Positions 8,121 to 16,711 of a DNA stretch of 64,000 nt are shown piece after piece (position 1 is the first letter of the stretch; every line of letters starts with the position of its first letter). The stretch spans positions 1 to 64,000 of the forward strand of contig NZ_VWNC01000003.1 in the NCBI RefSeq assembly GCF_013387455.1. The letters run 5' to 3'. This stretch comes from Mariprofundus sp. NF. Lineage in GTDB: Bacteria; Pseudomonadota; Zetaproteobacteria; Mariprofundales; Mariprofundaceae. The position numbers and the translations under genes were made by a program. The notes beneath the pieces are model-generated. The model saw only the letters and a program-made list of their open reading frames with translations, was not told the DNA's origin and did no database searches.

Positions 8121-9314
8121 TTAACTAGGCGTATCTCTCAGCTTATCAAGATAATCTGCCCAGAACTGCATCATCGTTTTTCTCTCCTCTAGATGCTCGG
8201 CATAATTATATGCTGCTTTTACTTGGTTTCGTTCCAAGTGTGCTAACTGGCGTTCAATCACATCACTAGGCCAGCCTTCTTCATGTAGACGTGTTGAGGC
8301 CATAGCTCTAAAACCATGGCCACAAATCTCATCCTTTTCATAACCCAATCTTCTCAAGGCGGCATTGACTGTGTTTTCTGACATAGGACGATCTTTAGTA
8401 CGAATGCCTGGAAAAACATATTTGCAATGCCCTGTAACAACATGCAATTTACGCAGAACAATAATCACTTGTTCAGCTAATGGTACCAGGTGACGATCAT
8501 CCATTTTCATCTTCTGACCAGGTATAGACCACATGCCTGCATCAAGATCAAATTCAGACCATTCAGCATGCCGTAACTCCCCTGGTCGCACAAATAAATA
8601 CGGTGCCATACGCAATGCGCAAGTAACAACAAAGGTTCCTTCGTAACCTTCTATAACTCTAAGCAACTGCCCAATCTGCTTAGGCTCAATAATTGTGGCC
8701 ATTTTTTTTGATTTTCTTGCAGTCAGAGCATCTATCAAATTAGTAGTTGGATCATATTCAATGCCATGTTTTTTTCCATACTTTACAACTGCGAATCGAA
8801 AAACTCGGCTACAAAGGCTTTTCACCTTATGCATAGTTTCAATATATGATTGTTTCTCAATCTTCTCTAGCATCTCTAAAACCATTGGAGAATCGACTTG
8901 AGCTATGGGGTAGCTCCCAATTACGGGAAAAACATACATCTCTAAACGACGCCAAATTTTTGCAGCATACTCGTCAGATAATTCGTTTGATTTCTTTTGA
9001 TGCCATTTAGTTGCAACCTCCTTAAATGTAGGGCAATCAACTGGGCCATTCTTTTTTTTCAGAAGAACTGGGTCCTCACCATCATCAAGTTGCTTTCTTG
9101 CGGCGTCTTTTTTCTGCCGAGCTTCTTTTAAACTTACCTTCGGATACACGCCAAGTGCTAATGTCTTACGCCTTCCATTATAAGTGTAGTCCAAACGCCA
9201 ATACTTACTTTTGAGGGTAACTAAGAGATACATGTTGTCACTATCGGCAAGTTTTATTTGTTTCTTGCCTGCAGGGACCTTTGATTTTTTACATTTAATA
9301 TCTGTTAAAGCCAT
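8121..9314 (-). CDS. P4-type tyrosine integrase
   Basis: A protein of 397 aa beginning with the DUF4102 arm-binding domain (LADSDNMYLLV, YTYNGRRKTLALGVYP, SLKEARQKK). A SAM-like core-binding domain and a tyrosine recombinase domain follow. The catalytic set is visible: Arg in FVRPGELRHAEW, HGFR box in CGHGFRAMAST, His in RQLAHLE and the nucleophile in AAYNYAEH. The start is the ATG at 9314 with GGGGG 6 bases upstream; a GTG two codons earlier overlaps that site. It lies immediately downstream of tRNA-Met, the expected position for the integrase of a tRNA-targeting island. The length is normal, so it is probably active. Confidence 0.93.
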   Translation of the reverse strand: MALTDIKCKKSKVPAGKKQIKLADSDNMYLLVTLKSKYWRLDYTYNGRRKTLALGVYPKVSLKEARQKKDAARKQLDDGEDPVLLKKKNGPVDCPTFKEVATKWHQKKSNELSDEYAAKIWRRLEMYVFPVIGSYPIAQVDSPMVLEMLEKIEKQSYIETMHKVKSLCSRVFRFAVVKYGKKHGIEYDPTTNLIDALTARKSKKMATIIEPKQIGQLLRVIEGYEGTFVVTCALRMAPYLFVRPGELRHAEWSEFDLDAGMWSIPGQKMKMDDRHLVPLAEQVIIVLRKLHVVTGHCKYVFPGIRTKDRPMSENTVNAALRRLGYEKDEICGHGFRAMASTRLHEEGWPSDVIERQLAHLERNQVKAAYNYAEHLEERKTMMQFWADYLDKLRDTPS

Positions 9315-9333
9315 GATCACCCCCTAGTATGAT

Positions 9334-9398
9334 AACGGTATAAATATCACCCTATCATCAAATACCGTTGGATATACCGTACAACTCAACGGTATTTG
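9334..9398. promoter_or_regulatory. Palindromic operator cluster upstream of integrase
   Basis: CAAATACCGTTG (9359-9370) and CAACGGTATTTG (9387-9398) are an exact 12-bp inverted repeat. Two further copies of the core lie between them (ATACCGT near 9374-9380) and to the left (AACGGTAT at 9334-9341, just before the integrase start). Four copies of one half-site around the integrase promoter suggest a repressor or AlpA/Xis-type binding cluster. Confidence 0.6.
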
Positions 9399-9487
9399 AT
9401 TGGATTCAATTGGACTGCATTGGACACAATGTAATAAAAAAAGCCTGCAACCACAAGGGTTACAGGCTTATATTGGACCGTATTGGA
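9399..9487. repeat. 10-bp-phased ATTGGA direct repeats (integrase/Xis arm-type sites)
   Basis: ATTGGA begins at 9399, 9409 and 9419, then again at 9472 and 9482, so each group has exact 10-base spacing, one DNA helical turn. The two groups flank the tRNA terminator. Such helically phased short repeats next to a tRNA-targeting integrase are typical of arm sites bound by the integrase N-domain or by excisionase. Confidence 0.65.
9435..9469 (-). terminator. Rho-independent terminator of tRNA-Met / cco operon
   Basis: AAGCCTG (9441-9447) pairs with CAGGCTT (9463-9469), extended by AACC/GGTT inside. On the minus strand the stem is followed by a T-run (the A-run at 9435-9440). It lies 27 bases past the tRNA 3' end. 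Confidence 0.85.
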
Positions 9488-9495
9488 CACTAGTT

Positions 9496-9572
9496 TGGTG
9501 GCGCTTCAGGGACTCGAACCCCGGACACCCGGATTATGATTCCGGTGCTCTAACCAGCTGAGCTAAAGCGCC
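9496..9572 (-). tRNA. tRNA-Met (anticodon CAT)
   Basis: On the minus strand a full cloverleaf begins GGCGCTTTAGCTCAG and ends GAAGCGCC followed by ACCA, so CCA is encoded. The anticodon stem CCGGA/TCCGG holds the loop ATCATAA, anticodon CAT. The T-loop GGTTCGAGTCC is standard. The CAT anticodon could also be a lysidine-modified tRNA-Ile2; the gene resembles elongator Met more. It lies 32 bases after ccoS on the same strand. Its 3' end is the presumed attachment site of the island to the left; no second copy of the 3' end was found in the window, so the other island end lies beyond the left edge. Confidence 0.95.
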
Positions 9573-9604
9573 TTCTGATGAGGCGCGGATTATAGGAAGC
9601 CAAT

Positions 9605-9784
9605 TCACTTTGGCAAGTCATCAACTCGATCTTTTTTCTCCGGCATATCATCATCATCGAGAATACGGTGGGCAGGCCCCTCCATATCATCATATTGACC
9701 ACTTTTTACAGCCCAGAAAAAGACCAGGACACCAACTAGGCCCAATACAATCATGGCGGGAATCAATCCGAAAATCACATCCAT
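9605..9784 (-). CDS. ccoS: cbb3 oxidase assembly protein CcoS
   Basis: A 59-aa protein with one N-terminal membrane helix (FGLIPAMIVLGLVGVLVFFW) followed by the CcoS signature AVKSGQYDDMEGPAHRIL and an acidic tail. CcoS is needed to load cofactors (heme b and Cu) into the cbb3 catalytic subunit. It is the last gene of the cco operon, 4 bases after the stop of the unknown 175-aa membrane protein. Confidence 0.92.
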   Translation of the reverse strand: MDVIFGLIPAMIVLGLVGVLVFFWAVKSGQYDDMEGPAHRILDDDDMPEKKDRVDDLPK

Positions 9785-9788
9785 AGCT

Positions 9789-10316
9789 CTATCCTGCAGT
9801 CTCCGGGTCTATTCGAATAGCCTCATATTTCTCCGGTGGTGTAAATTTAACTGCAAGCCAATCCGGTACTTTGCCACTGTTGATCAGGTGATAACCTCCT
9901 GCTTCGAGCACCACAGTTGCCATTACTGCCAGCAGTGTGGGCACAACGGCTACCCGTGAAATAGCCGTAAACATAATCTCGGCCATTTTTGCATCATTGG
10001 CACTTAAGCTGATCAGCCAGGCCACAGCCACCAGAAGTGCGGTCACAACGTAACCGATCATCAGAAACTGACAGCGCCTGAATGAGAGACGCCAGTGCAT
10101 CTCGACAAACCAGTCGTCCTGTTTGCGGGAACGCCTGTAGATATAGGCTATGACAGCCAGAGAGCAGAGCAGCGGAATCAGAAATCCGTACATGCCCACA
10201 TCCAGCACTATAGCTGCCGGTGTTAGCAGTAAATTAAAGAGCAGGATATTTAGTACAAACAGGTTATGCGGAACACGTGCTCGGCGCTTCTCCTCTTCGC
10301 TGATCTCAAAATTCAT
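9789..10316 (-). CDS. Membrane protein of unknown function inside the cco operon
   Basis: A 175-aa protein with about four predicted membrane helices (near residues 18-34, 40-60, 85-105 and 118-140) and a soluble C-terminal tail (VKFTPPEKYEAIRIDPETAG). It belongs to no family I recognise and has no heme- or copper-binding motif. Its start overlaps the end of ccoI by 4 bases (ATGA) and it ends 4 bases before ccoS, so it is translated with assembly factors and is a candidate accessory factor for cbb3 oxidase. Confidence 0.75.
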   Translation of the reverse strand: MNFEISEEEKRRARVPHNLFVLNILLFNLLLTPAAIVLDVGMYGFLIPLLCSLAVIAYIYRRSRKQDDWFVEMHWRLSFRRCQFLMIGYVVTALLVAVAWLISLSANDAKMAEIMFTAISRVAVVPTLLAVMATVVLEAGGYHLINSGKVPDWLAVKFTPPEKYEAIRIDPETAG

Positions 10317-12775
10317 GTTGAAGAGCTCCCTACTCGCCTGCGAATCAGAATAGCGTTACCAATCACCAGCAGTGAGCTGATCGGCATGGCAATCGCTGCA
10401 AAGACCGGGGTCACCATCGCAGCCATGGCGGCCGGCACCAGAATCAGGTTATAGGTCAGTGAAATACCGATATTCTGACGAATCGTGGCGAGTGTTCTCT
10501 CTGCCAGCGATATGGCAAAACCGACACGACTCAGATCACTACCAACCAGCACGATATCGGAGCACTCCATCGAGACATCCATGCCCGACCCCATCGCCAT
10601 GCTGACATCTGCACGTGCCAGTGCAGGCGCATCATTCACCCCATCACCGATCATCAACACCTTTTCTCCCTGCTGCTGCAGAGCACGGATCTCTGCCTCT
10701 TTATCTTCAGGCATCAGCTCCGCTTTTACCACCATCTCACCCAACTTCACTTTCAGACTATTACCCGCCTCTCTGGAGTCACCGGTCAAGACAGTAATAC
10801 CAAACCCCTGCGCTCTAAGCAGTGCCACCAATTCAGGCGCCTGATCACGGATTCGATCCTGCATATGAATCAGTCCGGCCAGCACTCCATCCACGGCCAC
10901 AAACAGGGCCACACCCATACCTGACTCAATCTGTTGCTGCTGGCTCTGCATAAACTCATCAATCTCGGCACCGGCACGTAACATCAAGCGAGCATTACCG
11001 ATCACCACAGCCCGCCCATCCACCTCACCACTCACGCCCAGTCCCGATTCGGAGATAAATGATCTGCAGCTTAAGCGTGCAGTTTTGTGTTCAGCGCAAA
11101 TTGCGGAAGCCAGCGGATGGCGCGAATGGCTTTCAACAGCGGCAGCCAGAGAGATCAATCGTTCAGGCTCAAAACCGTTGCTCGTTGAAATATTTGCCAC
11201 CCGCATCCTGCCCTCGGTAAGTGTGCCGGTTTTATCAAACACCACATGTGTGATTGATGCCAGTGACTCCAGCGCCTGACCATGACGAACCAGTACACCG
11301 CGTTTGGCTCCAACTCCTACACCAACAGCGATACCCATCGGTGTCGCCAGCCCCAGGGCACATGGGCATGTGATAATCAGCACCGAGACTGCAGCCAGCA
11401 GAGCTGTATCAAAATCGTCTCTAAGCCAGTAGAGGAAGGTGATCAATGCCAACCCCAGGGTTATGGCAACAAACCATGGCACAATGCGATCTGCAAGCTG
11501 CTGCACCGCTGCCTTGGAGCCCTGAGCCTCCTCCACCAGAGCAACAATACGGGCAAGCGTGGTATCTGCACCAATCAAGCTGACTTCAACAGTCAGTGAG
11601 CCATCGACATTGATCGAACCGGCCACCACAGAAGCGCCCTTCTCTTTTTGCAATGGTCTGGACTCGCCACTGAGCATCGATTCATCGACATAGGATTCAC
11701 CAGACAAAACAACACCATCAGCAGGCACCTTTTCTCCCGGCCGTACCAGTACCCGATCACCGACCTGCAATTTACGCACTGATATACGCTCTTCTCCCTC
11801 CCCACCATCCACCAATCCATCAAGCAGACGCGTAGCAAGTCTGGGTTGCAACTCCAGCAGACGCAGAGCGGCAGAAGATGCATTACGTTTGGAGAGCCCC
11901 TCCAGATATCGGCCAATGAGAATCACAAACAGGAATGTAACGACCGTATCAAAATAGACTTCACCGCTTGCCTGCACCAGAACCCAGCAGGAGTAGGCAT
12001 AGGTGCTCAGTGAACCGATGCTGATCGGCAGATCCATGGTCAACCGCCACTGTTGCAGCCCCAGCAGTGCAGAGCGGAAAAATGGCCAACCGGAGTAGAG
12101 CAGCACCGGCGTGGCGATAAAGAAGCTAACCAGTTGGAAGAACGCTTTATGCCCCTGATCAATACCTGAGAAATCACCGGCATAGAGTGCAATAGAGATC
12201 CACATGATATTCATCGCACCGAAACCGGCAAAAGCCATGCGGAAGAGCAGTGAGCGGTTTCTACGCTGCAGCGATCCTTCAGCTGCTTCGGCATTAAACG
12301 GGGCAGCTGCATAACCCAAACTGCCCAGCCGTACCATGATGGCAGAGAGTTTCACGTTATTGCTATCCCAGCGCAGATTCAGACGCTGATGCGCCAGATT
12401 CACCTCGGCCAGATCAATACCGGGCATGGCTGCAAGCCCCTTCTCAATTAACCAGACACAGGCTGCGCAGTGAATACCCTCCACCAGCAGATGTGCCTGC
12501 TTTCTTCCCTCGCCAAAATCACGTACAAATTCGCTCTGCAACTCAGGCAGATCATACTGCTCAAGATCAGCGACCTGCTCAGGTGGTGGTTCCTCAGCGC
12601 TCTGGTAGTTCAGGCGGGAGTAAAAAGCGTCCAGACCCGATTCATGAATCACCTGACAGACTGTCAGGCAACCCACGCAGCAGAAGCTGTGCTTTTCTCC
12701 ATTAATTTCGACCTCACATCCCGAATGTTCCGATACCGGCAGGCCACAGTGGAAACAGGGGGTTGTCTGACTCAT
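10313..12775 (-). CDS. ccoI: Cu-transporting P1B-type ATPase CcoI (FixI)
   Basis: The 820-aa protein starts with a Cys-rich segment (CFHCGLPV, CCVGCLTVC) and an HMA domain with GIHCAACVW. Eight membrane helices, the ion-binding CPC motif (ITCPCALGLATP), the phosphorylation site DKTGTLTEG and the hinge GDGVNDAPAL follow. The N-terminal zinc-ribbon-like extension is the usual mark of CcoI/FixI as opposed to CopA. It moves copper across the membrane for the CuB site of CcoN. It follows ccoH with a 16-base gap. Confidence 0.95.
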   Translation of the reverse strand: MSQTTPCFHCGLPVSEHSGCEVEINGEKHSFCCVGCLTVCQVIHESGLDAFYSRLNYQSAEEPPPEQVADLEQYDLPELQSEFVRDFGEGRKQAHLLVEGIHCAACVWLIEKGLAAMPGIDLAEVNLAHQRLNLRWDSNNVKLSAIMVRLGSLGYAAAPFNAEAAEGSLQRRNRSLLFRMAFAGFGAMNIMWISIALYAGDFSGIDQGHKAFFQLVSFFIATPVLLYSGWPFFRSALLGLQQWRLTMDLPISIGSLSTYAYSCWVLVQASGEVYFDTVVTFLFVILIGRYLEGLSKRNASSAALRLLELQPRLATRLLDGLVDGGEGEERISVRKLQVGDRVLVRPGEKVPADGVVLSGESYVDESMLSGESRPLQKEKGASVVAGSINVDGSLTVEVSLIGADTTLARIVALVEEAQGSKAAVQQLADRIVPWFVAITLGLALITFLYWLRDDFDTALLAAVSVLIITCPCALGLATPMGIAVGVGVGAKRGVLVRHGQALESLASITHVVFDKTGTLTEGRMRVANISTSNGFEPERLISLAAAVESHSRHPLASAICAEHKTARLSCRSFISESGLGVSGEVDGRAVVIGNARLMLRAGAEIDEFMQSQQQQIESGMGVALFVAVDGVLAGLIHMQDRIRDQAPELVALLRAQGFGITVLTGDSREAGNSLKVKLGEMVVKAELMPEDKEAEIRALQQQGEKVLMIGDGVNDAPALARADVSMAMGSGMDVSMECSDIVLVGSDLSRVGFAISLAERTLATIRQNIGISLTYNLILVPAAMAAMVTPVFAAIAMPISSLLVIGNAILIRRRVGSSST

Positions 12776-12791
12776 AAGCGTGAGTTCTGGA

Positions 12792-13289
12792 TCAGTTGCC
12801 TACAAATATGCGTTGCACCACATCAAACTGTTTTCCATCTGCCTGAATCTGGGCAATCAGATCCCAGGTTCCCGGCAGAGGAAAACTGGCAACGACACTA
12901 AAAGAGCCGGGATCACGCTGTTGCATGGTTAGCTTGAAATCAGCGTTGGCATCACTTGGACGGTAAGCGTAGAGAGTGACTGAAGCGCTGCTGACAGGTT
13001 TACCACTCTCCATCACCGCATAGAGGCGATAGGTCTGGGACTGCCCCACCACAGGCTTGTCCGGCGTCATCAGATTCAATCGCCACTGCGGCAGATTCTT
13101 CTGCTCAGGTGTTTTGTTAAAGTAGTTGCTGCCCTTCTCATAATAATCTTCAGAGACAAGACCCGGACTGGTTTGACCGGCAATCACCGCCATCCATATC
13201 GTGGCTGCCAGCGCAGCACCCACCAGCCCCAGAATACCGAGGAACCACGGGTTTCTGAAATCCTCTTTCAAATGCAGTTCTGCTGCCAT
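12792..13289 (-). CDS. ccoH: cbb3 oxidase assembly protein CcoH (FixH)
   Basis: A 165-aa FixH-family protein with an N-terminal membrane helix (ILGLVGAALAATIWMAVIAG), the family motif LVSEDYYEKG, then a periplasmic beta-rich domain ending in PGTWDLIAQIQ. CcoH helps stabilise the cbb3 complex and delivery of its subunits. It sits 9 bases after ccoG. Confidence 0.9.
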   Translation of the reverse strand: MAAELHLKEDFRNPWFLGILGLVGAALAATIWMAVIAGQTSPGLVSEDYYEKGSNYFNKTPEQKNLPQWRLNLMTPDKPVVGQSQTYRLYAVMESGKPVSSASVTLYAYRPSDANADFKLTMQQRDPGSFSVVASFPLPGTWDLIAQIQADGKQFDVVQRIFVGN

Positions 13290-13298
13290 AAAACGCTC

Positions 13299-14723
13299 CT
13301 ATCTGCCTTTTGGACCGACGAACACCGAATCATAGGTTACGGTAATATCCGGCTGTGTGATACCCTGAATGGTTAACCGCACATCGCTGTTTTCCTGCTT
13401 CAGGCTGTCGCGATTCGCGAGCAGGAAGATACTGAACGGTACCAGTTTACCGGCTTTCAGGGTGATATCTCTGAAATATGCCTCATCCACCAGTCGGATA
13501 TTTCCTGAAGCGCTCTGCACCGTCAGGCTGACGCGCTGATCGGTCTCAAGTTTATTCACAGCCTTGATGGTATACTTATTCTGAATCGAACCGTCAGACA
13601 TACGCATAAACAGCGGCTGGCGAGAGTGTACGATAGATAGCTCAACCGGTGGAATGGTTGCCAGACCATAGATAATACCAGCTACGGCCAGCATGAAGAT
13701 GGTGGTATATGTAATCACGCGTGGACGCCGGAACAGTGGCGGAAGCTTCTCCCCCTCCATCTCCTTCTGCGAGAGATAACGGATCAGGCCTCGGGGTTTA
13801 CCCACCCTGTCCATAATCGAATCACAAGCATCTATGCACATGCCACAGGTGATGCAGCCTTCACTTAACCCTTCACGAATATCCACGCCGGTCGGGCATA
13901 CTCCCACGCACACCTTGCAGTCGATACAGTCTCCATTGGCGCTCTGCTGCTTGCCTTTCACCTTACCGCGCGGCTCGCCACGGTGGTAATCATAGGTTGG
14001 CAGAATCGAGTCCTTATCCACCATCACGCTCTGAATGCGTGCATAGGGGCAGAGCCAGAAGCAGACCTGCTCGCGCATAAAACCGGCAAGAATGTAGGTG
14101 CCAGCAATAAACAGACCCAGCACAACCCAGCCGACAAGTGAAGCAGAGAGGGTGAGGTAGTCATGCCACAATGCAAATGCGTTGGTAAAATAGGCGGAAA
14201 AGGTGATGCCTGTAAGTGTTGCAATCAGAATCCACAAGCTATGTTTTATAACTTTTTTGCGAATTTTATCTGCTGACCACGGCGCCTTATCAAGCTTGCG
14301 ACGCTGGATGGCATTGCCTTCGATCTTATCTTCAATAAAGGTGAAAATATCAGTCCAGACGGTCTGGAAACAGAAATAACCACAGAACAGACGCCCTGCC
14401 ACTGCGGTTACACCAAACAGCGTAATCGCCAGCATGATCAACACGAGAGAGAGCATCCAGATATCCTGCGGCCAGATGGTGATGCCAAAGAGATAAAATT
14501 TACGCCCGGGAATATCAAACAAAAGCGCCTGATGACCATTCCACTGCAGATAAGGGCCGATAAAGAAGAGCAGCCAGCTACTCATGCTCAACCATTTCAG
14601 ATTGCGAAAACGACCCGGCATACGCTTGGCATGGATTGTCTCGCCACCGGTGTTTACATGGTAGTGCAACGTGTCGGCATAGAGATCGTCGATGTTGTTA
14701 CTGACCGGCTTGTTTTCGCTCAT
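13299..14723 (-). CDS. ccoG: Ferredoxin-like assembly protein CcoG (RdxA/FixG)
   Basis: The protein has 474 aa from the ATG at 14723, with GGAGGAG just upstream. About five membrane helices surround a central NosR-type core; two [4Fe-4S] clusters follow in CIDCKVCVGVCPTG and CITCGMCIDAC. The C-terminal 110 residues form an Ig-like FixG domain. CcoG has been linked to Cu(II) reduction during cbb3 assembly in other bacteria. Order ccoG-ccoH-ccoI-ccoS is the canonical assembly cluster; an ATG further upstream at 14765 lacks a ribosome-binding site. Confidence 0.93.
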   Translation of the reverse strand: MSENKPVSNNIDDLYADTLHYHVNTGGETIHAKRMPGRFRNLKWLSMSSWLLFFIGPYLQWNGHQALLFDIPGRKFYLFGITIWPQDIWMLSLVLIMLAITLFGVTAVAGRLFCGYFCFQTVWTDIFTFIEDKIEGNAIQRRKLDKAPWSADKIRKKVIKHSLWILIATLTGITFSAYFTNAFALWHDYLTLSASLVGWVVLGLFIAGTYILAGFMREQVCFWLCPYARIQSVMVDKDSILPTYDYHRGEPRGKVKGKQQSANGDCIDCKVCVGVCPTGVDIREGLSEGCITCGMCIDACDSIMDRVGKPRGLIRYLSQKEMEGEKLPPLFRRPRVITYTTIFMLAVAGIIYGLATIPPVELSIVHSRQPLFMRMSDGSIQNKYTIKAVNKLETDQRVSLTVQSASGNIRLVDEAYFRDITLKAGKLVPFSIFLLANRDSLKQENSDVRLTIQGITQPDITVTYDSVFVGPKGR

Positions 14724-14814
14724 GATCTCCTCCGCAGAAGTTTCAGGTAGCACACCCCTCCTCACTGCAGGAGGGATGACTTACCTGTTTAGCAATAAAC
14801 AAATAGTTTGCTTG

Positions 14815-14925
14815 TTACTGTTCATCTTTTGAGTTGATGATTTTATAAAACCAAACCATCCCGTAGATCAGAATAGCCAATACGAAGACCATGCTGATGA
14901 GTACACCAATTTCTACTGCATCCAT
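14815..14925 (-). CDS. 36-aa single-helix membrane peptide in the cco operon (CcoM-like position)
   Basis: The peptide has an acidic start (MDAVEIG), one hydrophobic helix (VLISMVFVLAILIYGMVWFY) and a short KIINSKDEQ tail. A strong GGAGAG site lies 5 bases before the ATG. A separate, normal CcoQ gene exists between ccoO and ccoP, so this is an additional small subunit. Size and topology recall CcoM of Pseudomonas stutzeri cbb3 oxidase, but sequence similarity cannot be judged by eye. It could also be a divergent second CcoQ. Confidence 0.7.
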   Translation of the reverse strand: MDAVEIGVLISMVFVLAILIYGMVWFYKIINSKDEQ

Positions 14926-14999
14926 GTGACTCTCCTCTGAATCGTTTCAATCAAGCCAGACAGTTGCAGGGGAGAGGGAACCCTCCCCTGCTTTGGCCA

Positions 15000-15866
15000 T
15001 TATTTACCACCGCCCATTGCATGAACCTTGATGGCCAGTATCTTGATCTGCTCAGGCGTCAGTTTGACTCCAAAAGCAGGCATGATCGCACTGCGTGTCT
15101 CAGCCACATCCTCCTGATTCACACCGTAACGGATGGTTCTCAGCACCGCTTCACGACTGCCGCCGAAGCGCCACACCTGATCGGTAAGGTTGGCTGCACC
15201 TGAATATGTGTCGTCATTAAGTGCACCACCTTTGGCGTTATCACCATGACATCCCATGCATCCAGCCTCTTCGAAAAGTGCCCAACCCTCTTGCGTCGCT
15301 TCACCTTTGGGCAGCGCCACAACAAAATCAGTCAGCTTTTCGATCTGATCAGTTTCCAGCATATCGGCATGAGCAGGCATATCAGCCATTCGCCCATCAG
15401 TAATGGTCTCTATGATCGTGTCGATATCGCCACCAAAGAGCCAGTCATCATCCGCCAGCACAGGGAAGAGCCCTTCTGCACCCTCACCACCGGCACCATG
15501 ACAGGCCGCACAGCTATCGCCGTAGACCGCCTTGGCCGCCGACTCGGCAAAATTACGCAGTTCAGCATCGGCCATAATCTCGCCAGCGCTCATCGCTTTG
15601 AGTTTGGCCATGTAAGGCGCTTTGATTGCCTCATTCTCGACCACCGCTTCCTTAAACTCTTTGATTTGAGTCCAGCCCAGCAGCCCTTCATTGGAGCCGT
15701 TGATCAGCGGAATGGATGGGTAGAGCAGGAAGTAGATGATGCACCAGATCCAGCCGATGTGGAACGAGATCAACCACCAGCGCGGAGGCGGATTGGTCAA
15801 CTCGCGGATACCATCCCACTCATGTCCGGTATCCTGAGGTTTATTGGATTGATTATGCTTGTCCAT
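15000..15866 (-). CDS. ccoP: cbb3 oxidase diheme subunit CcoP
   Basis: A protein of 288 aa. The start is the ATG at 15866 after GGAGGAGAG; it overlaps the end of ccoQ by 14 bases. The N-terminus (GHEWDGIRELTNPPPRWW) is the classic CcoP/FixP signature, followed by one membrane helix. Two class I cytochrome c domains carry CAACH and CMGCH, with distal Met in MADMPAHAD and IMPAFG. It passes electrons from the periplasm to CcoO. Confidence 0.96.
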   Translation of the reverse strand: MDKHNQSNKPQDTGHEWDGIRELTNPPPRWWLISFHIGWIWCIIYFLLYPSIPLINGSNEGLLGWTQIKEFKEAVVENEAIKAPYMAKLKAMSAGEIMADAELRNFAESAAKAVYGDSCAACHGAGGEGAEGLFPVLADDDWLFGGDIDTIIETITDGRMADMPAHADMLETDQIEKLTDFVVALPKGEATQEGWALFEEAGCMGCHGDNAKGGALNDDTYSGAANLTDQVWRFGGSREAVLRTIRYGVNQEDVAETRSAIMPAFGVKLTPEQIKILAIKVHAMGGGK

Positions 15867-16065
15867 GTCTCTCCTCCCGGTCGAGTTCCATATCATCTTC
15901 GTGATTGACGAAATCACGATGCTGTTCAAATTTATCGCGGTTAGCTGGCTTAAGAATGGTGAAATAAGCCGCTATCATGAGACCTGCAATGACCAAAAGA
16001 ATGGTCAGTCCGGTCCAGTCGGTGGTGGTCATAGCAGACCAGTCGGTCGAGAAGAAATCACTCAC
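15853..16065 (-). CDS. ccoQ: cbb3 oxidase small subunit CcoQ (FixQ)
   Basis: A 70-aa protein with one membrane helix ([18 protein letters not shown]), followed by the FixQ-type [13 protein letters not shown] tail. The start is a GTG with GGGAGGG 7 bases upstream. It overlaps both neighbours (8 bases with ccoO, 14 with ccoP), so ccoO-Q-P are translationally coupled. Confidence 0.9.
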   Translation of the reverse strand: MSDFFSTDWSAMTTTDWTGLTILLVIAGLMIAAYFTILKPANRDKFEQHRDFVNHEDDMELDREERHGQA

Positions 16066-16699
16066 GATAATCCCTCCCTTCCTGGAATTTCACCATCGTT
16101 CCGAGTACCTGCAGATAGGCGACAATGGCATCCATCTCGGTTTTGCCTTTCACCGCCTCAGCAGCACCGGCAAAATCAGCCTCTGTATAGGGCACTCCGA
16201 CTGCAGCCAGTGCACGCAGTTTGCGCTCGGTCAGGCTATGATCGACAATGTTTTCAGCCAGGAACGGATAGCCGGGCATCACCGATTCAGGTACCAGCGA
16301 GCGTGGAGCTTTCAGATGCTGGATCTGCCACTCATCAGAGTATTTACCACCCACACGGGCCACATCAGGGCCAGTGCGTTTGGAACCCCACTGGAACGGA
16401 TGATCAAATTTCGACTCCGCCGCCAGTGAGTAGTGACCATAACGCTCTTTCTCATCACGGAACGGACGAATCATCTGTGAATGGCAGAGGTAGCAGCCTT
16501 CACGCACATAGATATCGCGCCCCTCCTGTTCCAGAGCGGTGTAAGGACGAATGCCGTCCTCCTCCTTGTTGAGCTTTTCAATGGTGTTATCGAGATAGTA
16601 GAGCGGCACGATCTCGACAATACCTGCTACCGATACCACCAGTGCAATCATGAGGAGCAGAGCCCAGACATTTTTTTCGAGTTTTTCCTGAAATGACAT
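16058..16699 (-). CDS. ccoO: cbb3 oxidase monoheme subunit CcoO
   Basis: A 213-aa protein with an N-terminal membrane anchor ([20 protein letters not shown]), the covalent heme site [13 protein letters not shown], the region [23 protein letters not shown] and the C-terminal cytochrome c domain ending in [10 protein letters not shown]. All these are standard CcoO features. It lies 12 bases after ccoN. Confidence 0.96.
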   Translation of the reverse strand: MSFQEKLEKNVWALLLMIALVVSVAGIVEIVPLYYLDNTIEKLNKEEDGIRPYTALEQEGRDIYVREGCYLCHSQMIRPFRDEKERYGHYSLAAESKFDHPFQWGSKRTGPDVARVGGKYSDEWQIQHLKAPRSLVPESVMPGYPFLAENIVDHSLTERKLRALAAVGVPYTEADFAGAAEAVKGKTEMDAIVAYLQVLGTMVKFQEGRDYRE

Positions 16700-16711
16700 C
16701 TGAATACCCCC

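Noticed and set aside
14815-14925. Calling the 36-aa peptide CcoQ
   Set aside because: A typical CcoQ with overlaps to ccoO and ccoP is present at 15853-16065.
15246-16572. Long frames on the plus strand opposite ccoP/ccoO
   Set aside because: Antisense shadows of clear cytochrome oxidase genes with no recognisable protein features.
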